From Heligmosomoides polygyrus polygyrus (Eukaryota > Nematoda > Chromadorea > Rhabditida > Heligmosomidae): 64,000 nucleotides of DNA. Below are positions 56,001 to 64,000 of this stretch, piece by piece (the first letter of the stretch is position 1; every line of letters starts with the position of its first letter). Under the pieces are notes generated by a model. The model was not told where the DNA came from, searched no databases, and saw nothing but the letters and a program-made list of their open reading frames with translations. Position numbers and translations under genes: made by a program. The stretch is taken from positions 35,549,478 to 35,613,477 of the forward strand of contig OX377202.1 of NCBI GenBank assembly GCA_947396885.1, read 5' to 3'.

Positions 56001-58050
56001 GATCTTAGATCTGGCGTTCATTCAACTGTTACATGATGATCCATTAAGGGTGCAGAAGGGTCGACATGCGAGAGGAATTGAATCATATACATTGTATCCG
56101 AATGAATCATTTTCGGATATCCGATTCGGCTACCCGATCCGAATCTCCAAAAATCCGGTGTCCGCAGAATTGTCGTTATCCGAATCATCCAAAAATCCGG
56201 TTAATACACATTCTTTCTGTATGTTTTAGAGAATTGATAGATGGTGTTTGAGTTGATTTAGAAACGAATCAACAAATCAGTCGGGCTGCGAGTCTCCAAA
56301 CCACCCCGGATAACTCCCAGTTGTGCAAACTAGGATTCAAAAGATCTCTAGAAGCTCACAGATAGGAAGGCAGTAATCAGAACAGATGTACCCAAATTAT
56401 AGTGTCATTTCTTAGTATAAAACTTCAAAGTAGTAAAGAAGTACTTTTGCACGAATCGTTTCCGAAGATGGGCCACCACCGTTTGCGCGTGTCGACCGCC
56501 GCGCGTTGGCCATGTAGCACCCAACTTATGTTCATTGTGTACAGTTTAGGTTCCATGAAATGGGTAGCAGTAACGACATGTTTAAAGTCTGCGTCTTCAG
56601 CCATCTAACTCATGATCGTTGTTCGTCGTTCACATCTGCTTCCTTTCTACAGTTACATGGAACTAGCGTAGCTCTGTCAGGCCCTTATTTGTTCCTAACC
56701 ACTCCTACCCTCCAGAAACCGCTTAGATCTAACAGCGCGAAATTTTTTCCTTCGCATTGTCCCATCTTCTTGCAGATGCTACATTGCATTCACATTTGCC
56801 TCCTTCAATTTTTGGGCAAATTACAACCATTAAAGTTTAGACACGCAAAGAGTTGTAGTACATGTGGTTGGAAAAAGGTGTTGTACTACACTAAGATGCT
56901 AGGACGATTCTCTAGAAACGCATATATTTGAAAACAGCCGTTACTCTGCTTTCCAATGAGTACAAAACATTAAGTGGTTGATTAGGGATTAAACGTTAGC
57001 ACGCCTTTATATCATGAGCACGCGAAAACTGGCAGGACTTCGTTTACAAACTAATAGTTTTAGAATGGGATCGTGTTAACTTCTAACCCGGTTTTCACCT
57101 TGTTGTCTGATGTGAAAGGGGTTAGTTTTCGTCACAACGAGTTACATCTCTCGTCCTTTGCACATATCTCGTCTCCATGGGGAAGACTCCTGTTATTTCG
57201 CATTTAAAAGTAGCACTTGTTCAATGTATTATTGATGCCAAAAGTATTTCTTACGTTTCACCTGACTGCCTTGAGGAATATGATGATTAACTAGTGATCC
57301 TTTAGAATAGCATGCCGAAAGTTCTTTGGGAGCCGTTGCAGATGCAAAGAATAACACTTCTAGAAAGCTTGTCCAAGCTTTGCCTGTGGGGTTATATATG
57401 GGGCTGAACACGAACATCATTGTGCGGTAACACGATAAATTACAAGCTTTACTATGGGATATAGTAGACACTGAGAAAAATTTGTCAGTATCGTTATTGG
57501 TAAAGTTTTCTTCGCGTATAACAATACTGTGTTGTGTTCTACTTGAAGTAAAAATAAAAAACTTATCGTATAAAACAAATACTAATTTGTGATCAACACA
57601 CAAAACCTAGAATAGCCTAATTCAATCTACTGCAACGCCAAAAGGATGCTAGCTTCCTCATCAGGGCCTCTAATATGCGAAATTCAGGCGGAAAACCGTT
57701 TTTGACTTCTGCCAGTAAGGTGGAAAACGGTAGGGCACGCAAATATCACGAGCCGATTGACTGAGACAGGAAAGAGCTGCGTGGTCCCGCAGCGATTCCT
57801 TGAACGTTCCATCGAAATTACGGCGGTTTTTTAGGTTGTGTCTCGGCGAGTCAACTTACGTAACCACAGTGTCGTGATGTCATCTGTAAGGAAATCTGAA
57901 GAACATTTCGCATGGCATGGTGATGGATCAATATTTGTTTAACATGTATCCGTAGAGCTGATGTATTTTAGACGGCTTTGAAATCAACAGAATATAGGAG
58001 CTACATATGTTTAGCACGTAAAAGCAAGACAGGGGCCGGATTTATCAATG
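53020..58050. other. Unassigned interval
   Basis: Five kilobases without a supported gene. The longest frames (56,560-56,931 + and 57,229-57,603 -) have no motifs. A patch rich in ATCCGAAT/AATCCGG words occurs at about 56,100-56,200. Confidence 0.3.
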
Positions 58051-58058
58051 CTTATACC

Positions 58059-58172
58059 CCGGGTATGCGGGATATAGAGGTTAGACGAGCCCACGATGAG
58101 GTATTTCATGATAAAGCATAGCCGCCACATCGTGGGCATATCATTGTGCAATGGGTATATCCGCATACCCGG
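58059..58172. repeat. Short palindromic element
   Basis: CCGGGTATGCGG at 58,059 pairs with CCGCATACCCGG ending at 58,172, and CCCACGATG at about 58,091 pairs with CATCGTGGG at about 58,127. The whole 114 bp folds as one hairpin. Confidence 0.75.
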
Positions 58173-58333
58173 AAGGATTTTGCGCTCCATTGGGAAAGTG
58201 ACGCTTCAGGTGACATCAGCTGTTCTAGCCAGAGGCTTGCTAAGGAAGAATCTCAGACGTACGTCTGAATGGGGGAAATGGATAGGCCTGCGAGAATCTC
58301 CACCCCTTATATAATAGGAAAACATGTTTTGCT

Positions 58334-59257
58334 TTTACTGAATCCTTCAACCTAAGGAGCTATGGGCCCTCAAAGTTGGGTACAGGATTGCACCGTCAGC
58401 ACCTGCCCACGCGCATACGTGCCCGCTGATGTAGGGGACGTGGCAGAAAGGCTCTGCGGCCAGCGAATCAGTGGCTCAGCAGGGTACGACGCTGCTTAAC
58501 AGGCGCTTGCCCAAATGTTCGACTCCCGCGACTGTTGCATTCTTTTCATGACCGCAGCCTACTTTACCGTTTTGCTTCCAACACATCTCCTACAGTTTTA
58601 TTTCACTCTAAATTGTCAAATAAGGGTCGTAATCAACAGCACAGATAACCTCTATAAACGAAGATTTGGAAAACGGTGACCATGACCTTAGTCACTACTT
58701 CACCCATACCTACTGCAACTAACTAGCCTACCGTAACCGCCCAAAATTTCATAAACGACTTTTTACGACTCCAGAAGTTGAGGAGAGGTAAAAAATTCGG
58801 CCTCTCCACGACTTCTGGAGTCGAAAGTCTTTTTAGGAATATCGGGGCGGTCACGGTAGGCTACACCAGGCACGGATGACTAGGACTGTCGAGGTCATAA
58901 TCACCGATTTCACCCATACTTCGTCCATAGGGGTTATCTGGGGTGTTGATTACGAACCTTTGTTTGACAATTTAAAGTGAAATAAATGTCTAGGAGATGC
59001 GTAGGAAGCAATTGGTGAAGGAGGTAGCAGTCATGAAAAATGCAAAAATATTGCATAGCACGAGAGTCAAATATCTAGGCAAGCACCTTTGAAGCAGCGT
59101 CGCACCCTGGGGAGCCACCGTTTCGCTGGCCGCAAAGCCTTTCTGCCTCATCCCTTACGCCAGCGCGCGCACGAATGTACGTGGGCGGGTGCTGGTGGTG
59201 CAATCCTGTACCCAACTTCGAGGGTCCGCAGCTCTTCGGGTTGAAGGACTCAGTAAA
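58334..59257. mobile_element. 924-bp near-perfect palindrome (foldback element)
   Basis: The sequence is its own inverse about position 58,795 almost from end to end. Outer pairs are TTTACTGAATCCTTCAACC (58,334) and GGTTGAAGGACTCAGTAAA (to 59,257). Middle pairs are TGCGGCCAGCGAA and TTCGCTGGCCGCA, and TTATTTCACT against AGTGAAATAA. The inner pair is CGACTCCAGAAGTTG (58,766) and the matching arm ending at 58,823, with a 12-nt loop. Arms are about 455 bp with scattered mismatches. No genuine ORF is present. Confidence 0.9.
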
Positions 59258-59437
59258 TTCGATGTTTTCTACTATATGAAGGGTGGAGATTGCCGCAGTA
59301 GTATCCATTTCCCCCGTCCAGATATACGCCTGGCAAGGAAGGCTCTCAACACATGATGGCTTTTGCGATGCTGTTCTGACAGGATCTGGTCCGTGTAGCG
59401 GGGTCCAGAGTTACAGTTTGTTTTTGCCGAACGCTTT

Positions 59438-59731
59438 TTAACCCTTTCACGATGTCCGACGATGTCTTAGGACACTTTTTTTTGCCGCGTGAGACAATGT
59501 CGACGATGTCGTCGGACACCATCATAAAAATAGTTCATGGAAAATTATCACACATTTATTAGTACAATTCTAATCAATGAGTGCACTAATAGCTGTGGTC
59601 AAGATGGTCCATGGGAAACTTACAAACAATAAACATACGAATAAACAGTAGAAAAAATCAACGCGCTGGAAAAATGCGCGCTGTCGCAAACGGGAGTCAC
59701 CTGAAAATCGCGCGTGTCGTGAAAGGGTAAA
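59438..59731. mobile_element. piggyBac-like MITE
   Basis: CCCTTTCACGA at 59,442 and TCGTGAAAGGG ending at 59,727 are inverted ends enclosing 286 bp. The left flank is TTAA, the piggyBac target; the right flank is TAAA, one base off. A nested imperfect repeat, GTCCGACGATGTC against GACGATGTCGTCGGAC, lies just inside the left end. Confidence 0.6.
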
Positions 59732-59806
59732 AGACCGAAAAAAGAGGTGTAATAAAGTGTGCGCAGCAGTCATCAACCCTTACGACATCCTCACGAGATG
59801 TGCTTC

Positions 59807-60307
59807 GGTGGCGCATTCGGTAGGAGGGCCGACTCATAGGAGCACACCAACCAGCTTTTGAGTTCGAGTCCGCCTACTGCCAATACTCTTGCACATATCA
59901 GATTGTTGTTATGATGCTTTCTCATGACCATAGGAGTCAATTTCTCTTGATCAAACCGGTACTGTCTAATTGCGCTTCATATGCGCTAGTTTTTCAACGA
60001 TGCGTATCCGCCTCACCACCATGTCATACAATATCACCAATGATACCGTAGCGATGGCAGTAAGACTTTTCATTTTCTGAGAAATCATATGGAGTAGATA
60101 AGTATGGTAAAAAAGCACATATGAAGGCGCAAATAGACAGCCTTGGTTTGTTGTAAGTATTGATGGCCTAATATTGACTCCTGTGATCATGAGAAAGTGT
60201 AATAACGGCAAACTAATATGTGCAAAATTGATTGAGTACACGGGATCGAACTCAAAAACCAGCAGGTGTGGTAGTATGAGGCGGCACTCCTTCCAACTGC
60301 GTCGCCA
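59807..60307. mobile_element. Inverted pair of tRNA-derived SINE-like sequences
   Basis: The left arm starts with tRNA-like promoter boxes on the + strand: TGGCGCATTCGGTAG (about 59,809) and AGTTCGAGTCC (59,861-59,871). The right arm carries the same boxes on the minus strand: TGGCGACGCAGTTGG (60,307 downward) and AGTTCGATCCC (60,252-60,242). Arms of about 140 bp match inverted, for example CTTTCTCATGACCATAGGAGTC at 59,917 against its inverse at about 60,168-60,200. A unique centre of about 200 bp lies between them. The pattern suggests a SINE that duplicated head-out, or a tRNA-headed foldback. It is not a functional tRNA: there is no full cloverleaf. Confidence 0.6.
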
Positions 60308-60583
60308 AGGCAGATTCCGTAGGGCGTCATAGGAGGCTGATGATGGTTTTGCACACGTTTTTACGCCTCTTATTCCTTCTCCGTTCTATTTTCCAAACGT
60401 TCAGCGAGAACTAACTGTAATTCTGGACTCCCCTGCCAAAACTGCATATCAAAAGCTTAGAATGAGTTGGTAGGCTTTCCTTGGAAGCCCCTTCCCAAGT
60501 TAATCTGCCTTACTTTTTTCCCTCTCATGAATTCGAATCGTATCCGCTACCCATTGCTCGTAGCGAGTACGATTCCTTTATAG

Positions 60584-60858
60584 TCTCTCTACCTGTACCC
60601 ACTGCTTGATGAGTCCGACCCCATAAAGATAACCGCTATACTATCCTACATCTCACAACATGTTAAAATTCAGGTTAGAAGGCGAACATTTGACCACTCT
60701 GAGCCCAAAAAACACTACACATTAACAGAACTCAAAGAAGCATTAGAAATCGTGAAGCTCACCTACCGACCCGCTATCTATCCAACTGAACCCCAAACCG
60801 TCTGGAACATTATCTACCGCACCGCCCAATTGTTGCTATTAGTGAATGACAATTCAAG
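60584..60858 (+). CDS. Possible internal exon, unknown gene
   Basis: A 275-bp stretch without ATG is open on the + strand between a CCTTTATAG acceptor (ends 60,583) and an AATTCAAG|GTGATT donor. The translation is strikingly protein-like: P-L-L-D-E-S-D-P-I-K-I-T-A-I-L-S-Y-I, then H-Y-T-L-T-E-L-K-E-A-L-E-I-V-K-L and Y-P-T-E-P-Q-T-V-W-N-I-I-Y. It could be part of a host gene or of a retroelement Gag. No family is recognised and neighbouring exons were not found. Confidence 0.4.
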
Positions 60859-60859
60859 G

Positions 60860-61370
60860 TGATTAGGCGATCAGCAAAGCTGTCACACCGCGATGCCAAA
60901 CGTCTCAAAACTTCAACTCCAAGAGCGACAAAGCTGTTCCAGTTGTCAATTTATCTCTATCACGCCGCTCCGAAGTGTTGAAATTTTTACTATTTTTGAC
61001 CTAACCATAAACCCGCCCGAGGTTTCGAAACTTCTATGACGCTCCCAGGCATTCCCTTGAAGGCCACTATGGGTCGCTTTGAAAAACTTAACAATTGCTC
61101 AGCTGACCATTCTTCTCATGACAATTTGCGTTTGAAACCGTGAACCAACCGGTTTAAAACCCGTTGGTTAGTAACCGAGCATGAAGGGCTCCCTCGCAGT
61201 AGGTGTTGCTATTTCGCAGTGAAGGACGTGGCCGCCCTTTCGTGCTCGGTCCCAAACCTTTTCGTGGACGATTTCAAACCCCTTCATGGTCGGTTAATAA
61301 CCAAAAGGTTTCAAACCGGTGGTTAACGGTTTCAAACCCGAACTTGTCTGAGTTGCAAAAATAGCACATT
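60860..61370. other. Unassigned interval with ACCGGTTT-type repeats
   Basis: 61,120-61,345 contains repeated self-complementary AACCGGTTT / GGTTTCAAAC words. No gene was seen. Confidence 0.4.
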
Positions 61371-61372
61371 AC

Positions 61373-63880
61373 CGTTCATTTAATGTATTAGTGTTGAATG
61401 CTGTAAAAATAAAATTCTTCAATACTCGATGTCTAGTCACCTCAGATAGACCATTGTGGTAACTGCTGGGCCTCATCTTCGAGAAACCAAAAAACCGATA
61501 TGGATTGAAAAGCCTTTCGCTGCAAAATGATATTAAACTCCAATAATCTGAGTCATGACAGAGTGATTCCGAACTATAATCATTTGACCTCAAAGGAAGG
61601 AAGCTTTGGTGGATTTGCTTTAAATTACCTCGACGTTTACCTGATTGTTGAATTGTGTTTCGCGGTCACCCAGAGACCACCCACAGCTTGCTCGTAATCA
61701 AATGTATCCAACCCGCGTCCTTAAAAAGGTCGATTTAAGCATCATAGCGTTTGACATAAAAAAGGTATTAACAAGTTGTGTTCTGTTGTGAACATATTAA
61801 TATCTAAGGTTTTAAAGAAATCACAGTACATGCCACTTATGCGTGCAGCAGGGGTGCGGGAACGCCCAGAACACGGGAGCTGTTGGCTGCCGCGATTATT
61901 TATCTATTTATTGCACATGTTCGTGCGCTATACAAAAACCGATAGGAGCCATGGCTCGTTTCCGCATCTCCTCTACACGAGGGCCCGTGAACGATTATCA
62001 CAGGTGTGGCGGGACAACTACACGATGTTGTCCATACGCCACACCTGCGGCAAAATTAGCCACATAATATATAGAGTTCCTTTCCCTGTATAATCACTGC
62101 ATATACCACATATTGCCTAAGCAGAAGATTCTGTTATTCTTCGTTTTCCTTTTTCAAAAACTAGGAATTCCTTTGTTTTAGAAGAACTTTTCTTTTGAGC
62201 TTTTTTTGTTTTCACTTTTTTCCTGGTCTTTTCCGTTTGTACTCCTTCTTTCCTAGTGTTCCTTATTTTTTTTGATGTTTCGAACTTCTCTACTTTGTTT
62301 CTGATTAGCCTGTGCTACCGCCCTACGTTTCCCATGCAGCCTCTTCGATGGGTTCTGGTGGAGTTGACGGACCTACTAAGTTGGTATCCGGAGCCGATAT
62401 CTCCTCCGACTTGCAGTGTTGGCGGGCCACTGCTCTTCTTCATCAGTTACCCATCATCCTTATCCCGTTCCCTTACCCCTATTTTCAGAACTTTTTCCCC
62501 TCTACGTGACTTCTGCTGTTCATGTAAGAGTTGCGCTCACATAAAAAATAACAGTGATGGCTAGTTTTTTTTTGTTATTTTTTCACCATGTGTTTTCTAG
62601 TGTGCTGTGTCCTTGTTAGAAGTAATATTTTTGTGCGCACGACATTGTGCAAACAATGAATAAATAAATAAATAAATAATCTGTACTCTTCTTCTCTTGA
62701 GCAAAGAAGATCCAGATTGAGCACGCAACGGAATTTTAGGATGCGGCGAACCAAAGAAAAAGAGCGAGAGCGTGGAACTTTCAGTTTTTGTCTCGATTGG
62801 CAACTGTCAACAGAGGCAGCTGGCGCGCATTGATTGCTGAAGTCAGCGCGATTCCCCCATGTTCCCGCTTCAATCGAAGCCTCCTAGTCGACAAGATTCC
62901 TGAAAAACAGCAATCCTATCACTTGGTAAAGGGGCGATCTCGGTCGCCACATATACTTAGTGACGAAATCCAAACGTTTCTCAACTAGGGTTTTGTGCAT
63001 CGAGTTATCGGCAAACATAATACCACTTAAAAGCATTATTTGAAAAAAAAACTGATAAAATTTAATAATAACTAAAAGAGCCTAATATAGTGAGCTATCC
63101 AGACGGATTTGTTCAAAGTGATGATCTTGATTGATGCCACATAGATTTGACACTTTCACATCAGAACTAATATCGAATTTGCGTGATCACGTCAGAATAA
63201 AAATTGAATTTACGGGTTTTAGAAGACGCAAAACAGTGCTAACGTAAGTTCGTAGAAACTCTGTTCAGGTTCAAGAGCTAAGAATTTCAGTCTAGAGGAA
63301 TCATGCTTCGGATTGGAATTAATCGTATACCGATGGCTATAGAGCTTACCGTAATGTTCGAGGCGATCGGAGACGTCATATATAAACTTGGCCCCCATCT
63401 TGACCGCGTATAAGTAGCCAATACTCCTTCTTGTCTGGTCGTTTTCAAGGGTGACGTGATAGGCTAATCTGACTCCCATTAATGCTGTAGATAACCTCGT
63501 TGTAGATAACCTGTTCTGAGAACATGATGCTATTTGAAGTTCTTTTTTCACTTTTCATTGATTTGATTACTACTTAACACGTTCGTGTTGTTTTCTTGGA
63601 AACTGTCAAGAAAGAAGCTGGGGAAATAGTTACAAAATATGCAATATCACAAAGGACACAGTTACCTTCATTTACATATGATTGCATACTGTTGAGGTAC
63701 CGCCCTATGAAGTGAATTTGTTGCAATGCTTTTTCTGCTTCTGAATCCACTAGTGTATTTAAAGGTACCTCGGGACGCATTGCTTTACTGAGGTATGTAT
63801 GCATATATGAGTAGTTGGATAAGGGAGTTTTTGAATTGTCGATAACAGTCTTAACTCCGGACCACCCCTACGGACCTCTA
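61373..63880 (-). CDS. DUF288-type (putative glycosyltransferase) gene, partial at right edge
   Basis: Several exons on the minus strand carry motifs of the DUF288 (STELLO-like) family. Exon 1 (about 63,880-63,666) has V-I-D-N-S-K-T-P-L-S-N-Y, matching the family's V-x-G-D-x-K-T-P block, and ends AAG|GTAACT. Exon 2 (63,529-63,350) has D-Q-T-R-R-S-I-G-Y-L-Y-A-V-K-M-G-A-K-F-I-Y-D, close to the family core R-K-N-I-G-Y-L-Y-A-I-x-x-G-A-K-x-I-Y-D-T-D-D-D, and ends at GTAAGC. Exon 3 (61,519-61,441) has R-L-F-N-P-Y-R-F-F-G-F-S-K-M-R, matching F-N-P-Y-x-x-F-G-x-x-x-M-W-P-R-G. A tiny further exon may be 61,400-61,373. Exons 1 and 2 agree in phase; exons 2 and 3 do not, so another exon lies in the 1.8-kb gap. 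The acidic D-T-D-D-D of the core reads D-V-S-D-R and W-P-R-G reads R-P-S-S, so key residues differ and the gene may be diverged or decaying. Family enzymes are thought to act in the Golgi. Confidence 0.7.
62001..62047. repeat. Compact hairpin
   Basis: CAGGTGTGGCGGGACAAC at 62,001 pairs with GTTGTCCATACGCCACACCTG ending at 62,047, giving a stem of about 18 bp with an 8-nt loop and a small bulge. It may be a MITE remnant; no evidence for a transcribed RNA. Confidence 0.6.
62657..62680. repeat. AATA microsatellite
   Basis: Short run of AATA/ATAA units. Nothing else is supported between 62,100 and 63,340, which would lie in an intron of the DUF288-type gene. Confidence 0.7.
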
Positions 63881-64000
63881 TCCACCATGTCCCGAATTCC
63901 CTTTTACAACTAAAAAGCTGCGCTTCTGCAGTTGCTGTTTTCTGCTAAACCACGGTGAAGAATATCAAATGCTCAGGCAAAGTGCCCGCGGAAGGTCCTC

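Noticed and set aside
59807..59880. Functional tRNA gene
   Set aside because: A- and B-box-like words are present but no cloverleaf or anticodon stem can be formed; a SINE head is more likely.

Overview
The window looks like gene-poor, transposon-rich nuclear DNA from a nematode, most likely a strongylid or other rhabditid. The reasons are 3' splice sites of the TTTTCAG type, short introns of about 40-140 nt in several gene models, RTE-clade LINEs of a type common in such worms, mariner relics, a DUF288-type host gene, and a Ty3/Gypsy element with a very long single ORF. No bacterial features, rRNA genes or CRISPR arrays are present. Species assignment is inference only.

Layout. 0-5.8 kb: unassigned DNA, a large degenerate foldback (1.8-3.4 kb), a LINE C-terminal scrap (4.0-4.4 kb) and a smaller foldback (5.3-5.7 kb). 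5.8-8 kb: a LINE crumb and an old interrupted mariner. 9-11.1 kb: a hAT transposase relic. 13.8-14.7 kb: endonuclease end of an RTE LINE. 15.8-16.75 kb: a mariner with one frameshift and all three catalytic Asp codons. 16.75-19.2 kb: a dead RTE LINE on the minus strand. 19,227-30,210: a complete, very young LTR retroelement on the minus strand. 30.2-35 kb: a LINE scrap, a host-like Ser/Arg-repeat membrane protein gene (31.2-32.0 kb) and a 1.6 kb element with long inverted ends. 35.5-36.2 kb: a TIR element. 38.2-39.9 kb: a second RTE LINE of the same family. 40-58 kb: mostly unassigned, with a few spliced host-like exons (41.9-42.4 and 51.6-53.0 kb) and a dead mariner (50.1-51.1 kb). 58-60.3 kb: a cluster of palindromic elements, one built from tRNA-like sequences. 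60.5-64 kb: an unassigned exon and a DUF288-type gene running off the right edge.

The most important object is the LTR element. It has 351-bp LTRs that read identical base for base, a CATG target duplication, an abutting primer binding site and an uninterrupted 2360-codon Gag-Env-like-PR-RT-RNaseH-IN frame in which the membrane glycoprotein lies between Gag and Pol. Downstream of Pol is a separate ORF with three zinc knuckles (the Gag frame has none), preceded by a splice acceptor. In the 1.35 kb between these two, on the opposite strand, lies a three-exon gene model for a small secreted-then-anchored protein: a hydrophobic start, one EGF-like domain matching the C-x-C-x2-G-F-x4-C signature, a transmembrane helix with an Arg stop-transfer, and a poly(A) signal. 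An EGF-like membrane ligand carried antisense inside a recently active, envelope-bearing retroelement is the best candidate here for something not previously described.
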